Shown here in pieces: positions 10,788-20,890 of a DNA stretch of 64,000 nt. This DNA comes from Geodermatophilus tzadiensis. Its GTDB lineage: Bacteria; Actinomycetota; Actinomycetes; Mycobacteriales; Geodermatophilaceae. Position 1 is the stretch's first letter. Each line of letters opens with the position of its first letter. Location: the NCBI RefSeq assembly GCF_003002915.1, contig NZ_PVTG01000005.1, positions 124,001 to 188,000 on the forward strand, written 5' to 3'. The notes below the pieces were generated by a model, which saw nothing but the letters and a program-made list of their open reading frames with translations, did not search any database and was not told where the DNA came from. The translations under genes were made by a program, and so were the position numbers.

Positions 10788-12596
10788 GTGGACAGCACGC
10801 AGCAGGGACCCACCCGCTCCCGGTCCGGACGCCGGCTGCCCGCGTGGCTGCGCGGTGCCCCCGGCCGGGTGCTCGGGCTGGCGGTCGTCGTCGTCCTCGT
10901 GGTCGTCCTGGCGGTGAGCTGCGGCGGCGGGCGGGAGTCGGCCACCGCGGTGCCCGTGCTCGGGGACGGGCCCGACGCCGGCGTCGAGGGCGTGCGCGCG
11001 GCCTCGGAGCGGACCGGCGGGACGCTGCGCGTGGTCACCGGCGACGTCGACAGCCTCGACCCGCAGGTGTCCTACCAGCCCGGCGTGTGGAACCTCATGC
11101 GGCTCTACACCCGCACGCTGGTCACCTACTCCTCCGAGCCCGGCCGCACCGCCGAGCTGGTCCCCGACCTCGCCACGGACACCGGCACCACCCAGGACGG
11201 CGGGCTGACCTGGACGTTCACCCTCCGCGAGGGGGCCCGCTTCGAGAACGGCCGGGCGATCACCTCCCGCGACGTCAAGTACGGCATCGAGCGCTCCTTC
11301 GCCTCCGACGTCGTCGTCGGCGGCCCCACCTACGCGGTGGGCCTGCTCGACGACCGGGCGAACCCCTACCCCGGGCCCTACCAGGACGAGGATCCCGCCC
11401 GGCTCGGGCTCGCCTCGGTCCAGACGCCCGACGACCTCACCATCGTGTTCCGGCTGCGCTACGCCGAGCCGGACTTCCCGCACGTGCTGGCGCTGCCCGC
11501 GAGCAGCCCGGTGCCGGCGGAGAACGACACCGGCGCCGGCTACGGCGCGGACCCGGTCTCCTCGGGGCCCTACGCGGTCACCACCGTCGACCCCGAGACC
11601 GGCATCGTGCTCGACCGCAACCCGCAGTGGGACCGCGCCAGCGACGGGCTGCGCACCGCGCTGCCCGACCGGGTCGTCGTCCGCACCGGGCTGTCCCAGC
11701 TCGAGCGCGACCAGATGCTGCTCGCGGGGTCGGCCGACGTCGACGTCTCCGGCGCCGGCGTGCACCCGGCCACCAGCTCCCGGTTGGCCGAGGGCGGGGG
11801 AGAGGTGCCGCTGGCCGACCGGGTCGACGACGTGACCAGCGGCGCGGTGCGGATGCTGGCGCTGCCCACCGACGTGGCGCCGATGGACGACCCCGGCTGC
11901 CGGGCCGCGGTGGCCGCCGCGGTCGACCGCGGCGCCGTCCAGGAGGCGGTCGGCGGCGCGGACAACGCCGTCCGCACCTCCCAGCTGTGGCCGCGGGCGA
12001 TCGCCGGCGGTCCCGAGGACCCCGATCCCGGTCCCGACCCCGGTGCCGCGCGCGCCGCGCTCGCCGCCTGCGGGCGGCCCGACGGTTTCAGCACGGTGCT
12101 CGCCGTCCCCGACGCGCAGGCCAGCATCGACGTCGCCGAGGAGATCGCCGACCAGCTCGGTGCCGTCGGGATCGAGGTGGACGTCCGCCCGCTGCCGGCG
12201 GCCAGCTTCTACGCGACCGACGTCGGCTCGCCGGACAACGTCGCGCGCAACGGCTTCGGGGTCGTGCTGGTCACCTGGCGGGCCGGCCTCCCCACGCCGG
12301 GCTCGTTCCTGGTGCCGCTGGCCGACGGCCGCTCCGTGACCGACCCGGGCAACACCAACTACGCCCGGCTCACCGACCCGGCGCTGTCCGGCCTGGTCGA
12401 CACCGCCCGCGCCGCCCCGGACGCCGGCGCCGCCGTGTCGGGCTGGCGCGAGCTCGCCACCGCCGCCCGCGCCACCGACGCCTACGTGCCGCTGGTGGAG
12501 GCCCGGGTGCAGCTCCTGGCCGGCCAGCGGCTGCACAACGGCGTGGTCATGCAGCCCTACGCCGGCTACGACCTGGCCACCGCCGGCGTGCGCTGA
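10788..12596 (+). CDS. Lipoprotein solute-binding protein, family 5 (peptide/nickel type)
   Basis: The 602-residue protein begins with a basic, Arg-rich segment, a Val-rich hydrophobic helix (about 29-43) and a lipobox ending LAVSC45, so it should be a lipid-anchored extracytoplasmic protein. The rest is an SBP family 5 fold (DppA/OppA-like): GGTLRVVTGDVDSLDPQ, a TWTFTLREGARFENG segment, and SSGPYAV. Such proteins capture oligopeptides or similar solutes for ABC importers. No permease or ATPase gene is adjacent: it lies alone between tpiA and secG, starting 30 nt after tpiA with a GTG. It may serve a transporter encoded elsewhere; the ligand cannot be predicted. Both Arg and Pro content and codon use match the neighbours. 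Confidence 0.88.
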   Translation: MDSTQQGPTRSRSGRRLPAWLRGAPGRVLGLAVVVVLVVVLAVSCGGGRESATAVPVLGDGPDAGVEGVRAASERTGGTLRVVTGDVDSLDPQVSYQPGVWNLMRLYTRTLVTYSSEPGRTAELVPDLATDTGTTQDGGLTWTFTLREGARFENGRAITSRDVKYGIERSFASDVVVGGPTYAVGLLDDRANPYPGPYQDEDPARLGLASVQTPDDLTIVFRLRYAEPDFPHVLALPASSPVPAENDTGAGYGADPVSSGPYAVTTVDPETGIVLDRNPQWDRASDGLRTALPDRVVVRTGLSQLERDQMLLAGSADVDVSGAGVHPATSSRLAEGGGEVPLADRVDDVTSGAVRMLALPTDVAPMDDPGCRAAVAAAVDRGAVQEAVGGADNAVRTSQLWPRAIAGGPEDPDPGPDPGAARAALAACGRPDGFSTVLAVPDAQASIDVAEEIADQLGAVGIEVDVRPLPAASFYATDVGSPDNVARNGFGVVLVTWRAGLPTPGSFLVPLADGRSVTDPGNTNYARLTDPALSGLVDTARAAPDAGAAVSGWRELATAARATDAYVPLVEARVQLLAGQRLHNGVVMQPYAGYDLATAGVR

Positions 12597-12619
12597 GCGG
12601 GGCGCTCGCGGGCACCCGT

Positions 12620-12625
12620 TACCCT
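12620..12625 (+). promoter_or_regulatory. -10 element TACCCT of secG, predicted leaderless
   Basis: TACCCT ends 6 nt before the secG GTG start at 12632. The spacing predicts a transcript starting at the start codon; no ribosome binding site stands at normal distance. Confidence 0.45.
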
Positions 12626-12631
12626 GGGGTC

Positions 12632-12865
12632 GTGTTCGAGATCGGCCTCAACGTGGTGCTGGTGCTGACCAGCGTGCTGCTCGTGGTGCTCATCCTGCTG
12701 CACCGCGGCAAGGGCGGGGGCCTGTCCTCGATGTTCGGCGGCGCGGTGTCCTCGCAGCTGTCCGGGTCCTCCGTGGTGGAGAAGAACCTCAACCGGCTCA
12801 CCGTGCTCACCGGCCTGGTCTGGAGCGTGTGCATCGTGACGCTGGGCATCCTCCTCAAGGTCTGA
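12632..12865 (+). CDS. secG: Preprotein translocase subunit SecG
   Basis: The 77-residue protein has two membrane helices (about 5-23 and 55-74) joined by a loop with the family signature RGKGGGLSSMFGG. SecG is the small accessory subunit of the SecYEG channel that stimulates SecA-driven export. The position after the triose-phosphate genes is conserved in actinobacteria. GTG start with a leaderless-type promoter. Confidence 0.93.
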   Translation: MFEIGLNVVLVLTSVLLVVLILLHRGKGGGLSSMFGGAVSSQLSGSSVVEKNLNRLTVLTGLVWSVCIVTLGILLKV

Positions 12866-12871
12866 ACGGCC

Positions 12872-12897
12872 CCTCCCCAGGTCTGAACTGGGAGAAA
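12872..12897 (+). terminator. Possible weak intrinsic terminator after secG
   Basis: CTCCCCAG (12872-12879) can pair with CTGGGAG (12887-12893) with one bulged C, followed by AAAA. It lies 6 nt after the secG stop. Confidence 0.35.
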
Positions 12898-12936
12898 AGC
12901 CGCGAGATCGTGACCAGGAGTGAACGCCGCAGGCCA

Positions 12937-12942
12937 TAGACT
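12937..12942 (+). promoter_or_regulatory. -10 element TAGACT, probable rbpA promoter
   Basis: TAGACT matches TANNNT and lies 59 nt upstream of the rbpA start. No GGAAT-type SigR -35 is visible, so stress control by a SigR-like factor, known for rbpA in Streptomyces, is not supported by this sequence. Confidence 0.4.
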
Positions 12943-13001
12943 GCCCGGGCGGTGCGACTGCGCCGTGGCACGGACGGCACGTCGGTTCTGAGGGGACGCT
13001 C

Positions 13002-13343
13002 GTGGCTGGTGGCAACGCGATCCGGGGGACCCGGGTCGGTGCGGGTCCGATGGGTGAGGCCGAGCGCGGTGAGGCAGCGCCACGCAACCGGATGTCCTAC
13101 TGGTGCAGCCAGGGGCACGAGACGCAGGTGGCCTTCGCCACCGACGCCGAGGTGCCCGAGACGTGGGACTGCCCCCGGTGCGGACTGCCCGCCGGTCAGG
13201 ACCAGCAGGCGCCTCCGCCGGCGCCGCGCACCGAGCCGTACAAGACGCACCTGGCCTACGTGCGGGAGCGGCGCAGCGACGCCGACGGGGACGCGCTCCT
13301 CGAGGAGGCCCTCGCCAAGCTCCGGGCCCGCCGCGGCGCCTGA
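13002..13343 (+). CDS. rbpA: RNA polymerase-binding protein RbpA
   Basis: The 113-residue protein is RbpA, an actinobacterial factor that binds the RNA polymerase beta/beta-prime subunits and group I/II sigma factors and helps open-complex formation. A basic N-terminal tail with RxxxGxRVG is followed by the core YWCSQGHETQVxFA...WDCPRCG, in which Cys35, His39, Cys56 and Cys59 form the zinc site, and a C-terminal sigma-interaction domain (KTHLAYVRERRSDADGDALLEEAL). Single gene with its own promoter; convergent with pgl. Confidence 0.96.
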   Translation: MAGGNAIRGTRVGAGPMGEAERGEAAPRNRMSYWCSQGHETQVAFATDAEVPETWDCPRCGLPAGQDQQAPPPAPRTEPYKTHLAYVRERRSDADGDALLEEALAKLRARRGA

Positions 13344-13358
13344 GCCGCCCCGCGCGAC

Positions 13359-13375
13359 GATCAGGTGACCTGATC
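13359..13375 (+). repeat. 17-bp palindrome GATCAGGTGACCTGATC
   Basis: A perfect palindrome (centre base aside) 16 nt after the rbpA stop. The same core recurs at 13422-13438 and 51630-51646. Here it could also serve as a hairpin terminator for rbpA. Confidence 0.8.
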
Positions 13376-13382
13376 CCAGCGC

Positions 13383-13443
13383 GTCCCACCCGACCTCCCA
13401 CGGTCAGGTAGGACGCTCGACGATCAGGTCACCTGATCCCGGC
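13383..13443. repeat. Dispersed 61-bp palindromic element, copy A
   Basis: This stretch aligns without gaps to 51591-51651 with 52 of 61 bases identical. It includes AGGACGCT, then the palindrome GATCAGGTCACCTGATC (13422-13438) and CCCGGC. It lies between the convergent rbpA and pgl genes and is non-coding. The two copies suggest a mobile or otherwise propagated intergenic repeat family. Confidence 0.75.
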
Positions 13444-13454
13444 CCGCCCGCCGG

Positions 13455-14273
13455 CTACTCCCGGGCGCCGGGCAGCCGGCCGGCCGCCGCCGCGTCGAGC
13501 AGCCAGCGGGTGGCCCGGCGGCCGCGGGCCCCGGCGGCGGGCAGGTCGAGGGGGTCCGCGCCGCCGAGCGCGGTCGCCACCGCTTCCGCCTTGCCCTCGC
13601 CGGAGACCAGCAGCCACACCTCCTCGGCGCTCGTGATCGCGGCGAAGCCGAGGCTCACCCGCGTCGGCGGGGGCTTCGGGCAGTCGCGGACGGCGACCAC
13701 CGGGCGTTCGTCGGAGGCCGCCGGCGAGCGCGGGAAGATCGACGCCACGTGGCCCTCGGGGCCCATCCCCAGCAGCAGCACGTCGAACCGGGGGAGCGGA
13801 CCGTCCTGCGCGGCGGCCGCGAGCTGCCCCGCGTACCACTCCGCGGCCTCCTCGGGGGTGCCGAGACCGGCGTCGGAGGCGGGCATCGCGTGCACCCGCT
13901 CCGCGGGCACCCCCACCCGGTCGAGCAGCGCCTCACGGGCGCCCTTCTCGTTGCGGTCGTCGTCGCCGGCGGGGACGAAGCGCTCGTCGCCCCACCAGAC
14001 GTCGACCGCCGTCCAGTCCACGTCCTGGCCGGGGGCCGGCTCCTCGGCCAGCCCGGCCACGTGCCGCAGCACCGCGGTGCCCACGCCGCCGCCGGTGAGC
14101 ACGACCGACGCCGTCCCGTGCACCGCCTGGGCGGCGGTCAGCCGGGCGACCAGCGCGGCCGCGGCCGCCCGCGCCAGCTGCTCGGCGTCGGGCTCCACCA
14201 CGACGTCGGGCACCGGGCCGTCGGTGCGCTCGGCCAGCCGCGCGGCGATCCGCTCGCCGGGGGACAGCGTCAC
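13455..14273 (-). CDS. pgl: 6-phosphogluconolactonase
   Basis: The 272-residue protein hydrolyses 6-phosphogluconolactone in the oxidative pentose phosphate pathway. It has the SugarP isomerase/lactonase fold with LTGGGVGTAVL, VWWGDERFVP and GMGPEGHVASIFP; the usual motif is GMGxDGHxASLFP, so the Asp is Glu here. It is the last gene of the minus-strand tkt-tal-zwf-opcA-pgl unit; its GTG start overlaps the opcA stop by 4 nt. Length is near the family norm. Confidence 0.94.
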   Translation of the reverse strand: MTLSPGERIAARLAERTDGPVPDVVVEPDAEQLARAAAAALVARLTAAQAVHGTASVVLTGGGVGTAVLRHVAGLAEEPAPGQDVDWTAVDVWWGDERFVPAGDDDRNEKGAREALLDRVGVPAERVHAMPASDAGLGTPEEAAEWYAGQLAAAAQDGPLPRFDVLLLGMGPEGHVASIFPRSPAASDERPVVAVRDCPKPPPTRVSLGFAAITSAEEVWLLVSGEGKAEAVATALGGADPLDLPAAGARGRRATRWLLDAAAAGRLPGARE

Positions 14274-15424
14274 CGGACCGCCTCGGGCGCCGTCGGGTCG
14301 GGGGTGTCGTGCTCACCGTGCTCGGCCACCTCGTCGGCGCCCTCGGAGTCCAGCGGCACGGTGGGCGCCTCGCCGTGCGGGCTGCCCTCCGCGACGTCGT
14401 CCTCCGAGGCCGGGGAGGCGCCGTGCCCGTCCTGCTCCGCGGGGTCGACCCAGACGTGCGCGCGCACCGCGGCCCGCCCGGCCAGGCCGGTGACCCCGGT
14501 GGTGACCTCGAGCGCCTCGGCGTAGGGCTCGTCGGGGTCCAGCCGCCGCAGCTCCTCGCCGAGCAGGTCGCCCAGCGACCGGTCGGGCAGCGCCATCGTC
14601 GCGTCGGGCCGGTAGGGCTGGCTGATCACCGCGCCGCCGCGGCGGTCGGCGTGCACCCGCACCTCCTCGTCCTGGTCGAGCTGCAGGACGACGGAGTCGA
14701 CGCCGGTGTCCCCGGCGTGGCGGGTGGCCTGCACGACGTCGATGTCCGCACCGGAGCGCGAGGACAGCCAGCCGGCCAGCAGCCGGGCGGTGGCCGCGCC
14801 GGGCTGCCCCTCGACCCGGCCGCCGAGCACCCGGACGGCGTCGCTGCGGCGGCCGGCCACCGAGTCGACCGCGGAGGTGAGCGTCGCCCGCCAGGCGGTG
14901 GTGCGGGTCCAGGCGAGGTCGGTGTCACCGGGGGCGTAGTCCTGCGCGCGGGTGCGCAGCGCGGCGAGCTGGTCGGGCGCCGAGGTGCTGTCGGTGATCC
15001 GCCGGTCGGCGATCACGGCGAGCGCGTCGGTGGTCAGCCGCGACGGCGGCTGGGTGTGCCACCAGGTGACGACGGGCGCGTCGGCGGCCAGCAGCGGCAG
15101 CACGACCGACTCGGCGTGCAGCGCCAGCCGGCCGTACATCCGCATGACCACGGCCTCGCCGGGGCCGAGTCGCCCGCCGATGGACACCTCGGCGTCCAGC
15201 CGCGGGACCGGCGCCTCGATCTGCCGGCGCACCACCACCAGGATCCGGCAGGGGTGCTGCTCGGCGGCGACGGTGGCCGCGTCCTCGGCCTCGGTCACGC
15301 GGTCCTCGTCGGCGACGACGACCAGCGTCAGCGCCACGCCGGAGAGCACCGCGCCCCCGGTCCGCCGCTGCGCGGCCAGCTCCTTGACCACCGCGGATCC
15401 GGTGGTGTCCCACAGCGTCGTCAC
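14270..15424 (-). CDS. opcA: Glucose-6-phosphate dehydrogenase assembly protein OpcA
   Basis: The 384-residue protein is OpcA, found beside zwf in actinobacteria and cyanobacteria and needed for full G6PDH activity through redox/allosteric assembly. The start VTTLWDTTGSAVVKEL and VTWWHTQPPS are typical. The GTG at 15424 follows GAGGAGG at good spacing. The last 60 or so residues form an acidic, low-complexity tail (many Glu, Asp, Pro) beyond the conserved part. It lies between zwf and pgl in the same operon; the conserved zwf-opcA-pgl order supports the call. Confidence 0.93.
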   Translation of the reverse strand: MTTLWDTTGSAVVKELAAQRRTGGAVLSGVALTLVVVADEDRVTEAEDAATVAAEQHPCRILVVVRRQIEAPVPRLDAEVSIGGRLGPGEAVVMRMYGRLALHAESVVLPLLAADAPVVTWWHTQPPSRLTTDALAVIADRRITDSTSAPDQLAALRTRAQDYAPGDTDLAWTRTTAWRATLTSAVDSVAGRRSDAVRVLGGRVEGQPGAATARLLAGWLSSRSGADIDVVQATRHAGDTGVDSVVLQLDQDEEVRVHADRRGGAVISQPYRPDATMALPDRSLGDLLGEELRRLDPDEPYAEALEVTTGVTGLAGRAAVRAHVWVDPAEQDGHGASPASEDDVAEGSPHGEAPTVPLDSEGADEVAEHGEHDTPDPTAPEAVR

Positions 15425-15449
15425 GTCGTCTCCTCCTCGCGTGTGCCGC

Positions 15450-16967
15450 TCACGGACGCCGCCACCGGCGGCCCTCGGCGGCGAGCATCCGGTCGGCCGC
15501 CCGCGGGCCCCACTCACCGGCCCGGTAGGGCTCGGGCGTGCTGCCGGCCCAGAACTCCTCGAGCGGGTCGATCACCGACCACGACGCCTCGACCTCGGCG
15601 TTGCGCGGGAAGAGCGTGGCGTCGCCGAGCAGCACGTCGAGCAGCAGTCGCTCGTAGGCCTCGGGGCTGGTCTCGGTGAACTGCTCGCCGTAGAGGAAGT
15701 CCATGGACACGTCCCGGACCTCCATCACGCTGCCGGGCACCTTCGAGCCGAACTTGAGCGTCACGCCCTCGTCGGGCTGGACGCGGACGACGAGCTGGTT
15801 GTTGCCCAGCTCCTCGGTGTCGGTGTCGGCGAAGGGCAGGTGCGGAGCCCGCTTGAACACCAGCGCGATCTCGGTGACCCGCCGGGGCAGCCGCTTGCCG
15901 GTGCGCAGGTAGAACGGCACCCCCGCCCAGCGGCGGGTCTCCACCCCCAGCCGGACGGCGGCGAAGGTCTCGGTGGTCGACGACGGGTCGACGCCCTCCT
16001 CCTGCCGGTAGCCCTTCGCCCGCTGCCCGGCCAGCCAGCCCTGCTCGTACTGCCCGCGGACGGCGAAGGTGCGCAGGTCCTGCGGCAGCGAGACCGCGCG
16101 CAGCACCTTGAGCTTCTCGGTGCGGATCTCGTCGGCGGAGAACTCGACCGGCTCCTCCATCGCGGTGAGCGCCAGCAGCTGCAGCAGGTGGTTCTGCAGC
16201 ACGTCGCGGGCGGCGCCGGTCTTCTCGTAGAAGCCGGCCCGCCCGCCGATGCCGACGTCCTCGGCCATGGTGATCTGCACCGAGTCGACGTGGTGGCCGT
16301 TCCACACCGGCTCGAACAGCTCGTTGGCGAAGCGCAGCGCCATCAGGTTCTGGACGGTCTCCTTGCCCAGGTAGTGGTCGATGCGGAAGACGTCCTGGGC
16401 GCTGAACACCGAGTCGACCAGCTCGTTGAGCTCGCGGCTGGAGGCCAGGTCGGTGCCGAAGGGCTTCTCGACGACGACGCGGCGCCACCGGTCCGGGGTG
16501 CTCTCGGCCATCCGGGTGCGCTGCATCTGCTTGAGCACCACCGGGAACATCGCCGGCGGGATGGACAGGTAGAACGCCGCGTTGCCGCCGATGCCGTGGC
16601 TGCCCTCGAGCTCGTCGAGGGTGGCGGCCAGCTCGTCGAAGGCGTTGTCGTCGTCGAAGGAGCCCTGCACGAAGCGGACGCTGTTGGCCAGCCGCTCCCA
16701 CACCTCCTCGCGCCACGGGGTGCGGGCGGCGTTGCGGGCGGCGTCGCGGGCCAGCTCGGCGAAGTCCTGGTCGCCCCAGTCGCGGCGGGCGAAGCCCAGC
16801 AGCGCGAAGTTGGTGGGCAGCAGGCCGCGGTTGGCCAGGTCGTAGACGGCCGGCAGCAGCTTCTTGCGGGCGAGGTCGCCGGTGATGCCGAAGACGACGA
16901 GGGCACAGGGTTCGGGGACGCGGGGCAGCCGCCGGTCCCGCGGGTCCCGCAGCGGGTTGGGGATCAT
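15450..16967 (-). CDS. zwf: Glucose-6-phosphate 1-dehydrogenase
   Basis: The 505-residue enzyme makes 6-phosphogluconolactone and NADPH from glucose 6-phosphate. The N-terminal dinucleotide loop FGITGDLARKKLLPA and the substrate signature RIDHYLGKE are intact, as is VVEKPFG. A strong AGGAGGG lies just before the ATG. It is third of five in the pentose phosphate operon, 25 nt from opcA; a strong hairpin separates it from tal upstream. Confidence 0.97.
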   Translation of the reverse strand: MIPNPLRDPRDRRLPRVPEPCALVVFGITGDLARKKLLPAVYDLANRGLLPTNFALLGFARRDWGDQDFAELARDAARNAARTPWREEVWERLANSVRFVQGSFDDDNAFDELAATLDELEGSHGIGGNAAFYLSIPPAMFPVVLKQMQRTRMAESTPDRWRRVVVEKPFGTDLASSRELNELVDSVFSAQDVFRIDHYLGKETVQNLMALRFANELFEPVWNGHHVDSVQITMAEDVGIGGRAGFYEKTGAARDVLQNHLLQLLALTAMEEPVEFSADEIRTEKLKVLRAVSLPQDLRTFAVRGQYEQGWLAGQRAKGYRQEEGVDPSSTTETFAAVRLGVETRRWAGVPFYLRTGKRLPRRVTEIALVFKRAPHLPFADTDTEELGNNQLVVRVQPDEGVTLKFGSKVPGSVMEVRDVSMDFLYGEQFTETSPEAYERLLLDVLLGDATLFPRNAEVEASWSVIDPLEEFWAGSTPEPYRAGEWGPRAADRMLAAEGRRWRRP

Positions 16968-16992
16968 GGACCCTCCTGGAGATGGGTGCGGG

Positions 16993-17026
16993 ACGCCCGG
17001 CCGGGACGGGTGTCCCGGCCGGGCGT
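16993..17026 (-). terminator. 15-bp perfect hairpin between tal and zwf
   Basis: ACGCCCGGCCGGGAC (16993-17007) pairs fully with GTCCCGGCCGGGCGT (17012-17026) over a 4-nt loop. On the minus strand it follows tal and precedes zwf, so it could attenuate read-through or stabilise the 3 prime end of a processed tkt-tal message. Confidence 0.65.
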
Positions 17027-17129
17027 GGGGGTCCCGCGGAGCGGGGTCAGCCGAGGGCTCGCGTCAGCCGGTCGATGCCGGCGGAGCGGTCGCTCAGGTG
17101 CAGGCGGCCGCTGCAGTCGGACCGCAGGG

Positions 17130-18233
17130 TCACGCCTTGTCCTCGAGCTCGCTCTTCACCGACGCGGTCAGCTCGTCCCAGGAGTCGACGAACTTCTGCA
17201 CGCCCTCGTCCTCCAGCACGCGGAAGACGTCGTCGAGGTCCACGCCGGCGTCGGCGACGGCCTTCATCACCGAGGCAGCGTCCTCGTAGGTCTGCTGCAC
17301 CGGCGTGCCGGCCACGCCGTGGTCGGCGTAGGCCTTCATCGTCTTCTCCGGCATGGTGTTGACCGTGCCCGGGGCGATGAGCTCGCTGACGTAGAGGGTG
17401 TCGGGGTAGGACGGGTCCTTGACGCCGGTCGAGGCCCACAGCGGCCGCTGCGGGCGGGCGCCCTTGGCCTCGAGCGCCTTCCAGCGGTCGGAGGAGAACA
17501 CCTCCTCGTAGGCCTGGTAGGCCAGTTGCGCGTTGGCCAGCGCCGCCTTGCCCTTGAGCTGGTCGGCGCCGACCTTCTCCAGCCGCTTGTCGATCTCGGT
17601 GTCCACGCGGGACACGAAGAACGACGCCACCGAGGCGATCTGCGTCAGGTCGGCGTCGGCGTCGTCGGCCAGCCGCTGCTCCAGCCCGCTGAGGTAGGCG
17701 TCCATGACGGCGCGGTACCGCTCGAGGCTGAAGATGAGGGTGACGTTGACGCTGATGCCCCGCGCGATCGAGGTGGTGATGGCCGGCAGGCCCGCCTCGG
17801 TCGCCGGGATCTTGATGAACAGGTTGGGCCGGTCGACCAGCCACCACAGGTGCGCGGCCTCGGCCGCCGTCGCGTCGGTGTCGTGCGCCAGCCCCGGCGC
17901 CACCTCCAGCGACACCCGGCCGTCGCCGGGCTGCCGCTGGGCGACCGGCGCGAGCAGGTCGCAGGCGTCGCGGACGTCGGCGGCGGTGATCGTGCGCAGC
18001 GCCTCCTCGACGCTCACCTTGCGCACGGCGAGGGCGTGCAGCTGGTCGTCGTAGGACTCCGACCCGCTGATCGCCGCGGCGAAGATCGTCGGGTTGGTGG
18101 TGACGCCGACGACGGAGTACTCGTCGACCAGCGACTGCAGGTTCCCGCTGCGGATGCGGTCGCGGGACAGGTCGTCGAGCCACACGGCGACGCCCGCCTG
18201 TGACAACTGGGCCAGGTTCTCGTTCTGTGCCAT
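17130..18233 (-). CDS. tal: Transaldolase
   Basis: The 367-residue protein belongs to the longer actinobacterial/TalB-unlike transaldolase branch that moves a dihydroxyacetone unit between sugar phosphates in the non-oxidative pentose phosphate pathway. The Schiff-base lysine lies in [27 protein letters not shown] and [13 protein letters not shown] are also conserved. The ATG at 18233 ([10 protein letters not shown]) has AAAGGA 8 nt upstream and is preferred to longer in-frame starts. It lies between tkt and zwf. Confidence 0.96.
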   Translation of the reverse strand: MAQNENLAQLSQAGVAVWLDDLSRDRIRSGNLQSLVDEYSVVGVTTNPTIFAAAISGSESYDDQLHALAVRKVSVEEALRTITAADVRDACDLLAPVAQRQPGDGRVSLEVAPGLAHDTDATAAEAAHLWWLVDRPNLFIKIPATEAGLPAITTSIARGISVNVTLIFSLERYRAVMDAYLSGLEQRLADDADADLTQIASVASFFVSRVDTEIDKRLEKVGADQLKGKAALANAQLAYQAYEEVFSSDRWKALEAKGARPQRPLWASTGVKDPSYPDTLYVSELIAPGTVNTMPEKTMKAYADHGVAGTPVQQTYEDAASVMKAVADAGVDLDDVFRVLEDEGVQKFVDSWDELTASVKSELEDKA

Positions 18234-18263
18234 GTCAGGTCCTTTCCGGACTCTGGGTTGTGG

Positions 18264-18313
18264 CCCCCTTGCAGGGGCCCGCCGCGAGCTCGCGAGCGGT
18301 GGGGGCAAGGGGG
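18264..18313 (-). terminator. Long stem-loop between tkt and tal
   Basis: CCCCCTTGC (18264-18272) pairs with GCAAGGGGG (18305-18313). Between them is an inner palindrome around CGCGAGCTCGCG. It lies directly after the tkt stop on the minus strand and may act as a partial terminator or mRNA processing/stability element. Confidence 0.5.
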
Positions 18314-18317
18314 TCCT

Positions 18318-20546
<2,229 letters not shown>

Positions 20547-20678
20547 GTCGGGCGGTGCTCCTCGAGGTCGGCCGTCTGGGGGCCGTCCGGGGGACCGGTG
20601 TCCCGTGCTCCCGGGCGGGTGACGCGGTGCGGTGCCCGGTGGGGCGCCCGGCCTCCGGGCGTCGGTGACCCGAGACCT

Positions 20679-20697
20679 CCGTCGTCGTCGACGACGG
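20679..20697. repeat. 19-bp inverted repeat at the predicted tkt transcription start
   Basis: CCGTCGTCG and CGACGACGG flank a single central T, a perfect 9+1+9 palindrome. On the minus strand it follows directly after the TAGGGC -10 hexamer, so it would cover the start site; an operator is possible, though the GTC/GAC repeat nature makes chance palindromy easier. Confidence 0.45.
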
Positions 20698-20724
20698 CCC
20701 TACCCGCTGTCCGCGCAGCGTCAA
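20697..20724 (-). promoter_or_regulatory. Possible tkt operon promoter
   Basis: On the minus strand TTGACG (20724 to 20719) and TAGGGC (20702 to 20697) are separated by 16 bp. The -35 is near-perfect; the -10 lacks its final T. It is placed about 150 nt before the tkt start. Confidence 0.4.
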
Positions 20725-20890
20725 CGTGATCGAACCCTAGTCATCCCGGCCGGTCCCCGCGGTGGCCGCGGAGGCGACCTGCCGGCCGGGTGACAGGACA
20801 CGGCAGCGGCCGCCGCCCCGGCGGGAGAGCCGGCCACCTGGGCGAGTGAATCCGTTCAACCCTCGGCGGCCGGTGACCGACCACCTCCCC

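Larger units (their letters stand above)
20547..20890. other. 344-nt intergenic region between divergent tkt and glycosidase genes
   Basis: Besides the tkt promoter candidate and a 19-bp inverted repeat listed separately, it holds a 7-bp hairpin CGCCCGG/CCGGGCG (20645-20661) in the tkt leader and a second TANNNT hexamer on the minus strand (TAGGGT, 20739 to 20734). I see no convincing promoter or ribosome binding site for the rightward glycosidase gene. Confidence 0.5.

Noticed and set aside
12903-12942. SigR-type promoter for rbpA
   Set aside because: No GGAAT/GTT pair with 18-19 bp spacing; only a plain -10 hexamer is visible.
17047-17129. Extra coding sequence after tal suggested by a second open frame ending at 17047
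   Set aside because: It is in a different frame from tal, has no start of its own, and tal has a normal C-terminus at 17130.
14952-18203. Open frame of over 1000 codons on the plus strand opposite opcA, zwf and tal
   Set aside because: It is the antisense shadow of strongly G/C-third-position genes with clear families; it has low-complexity composition and no domain.
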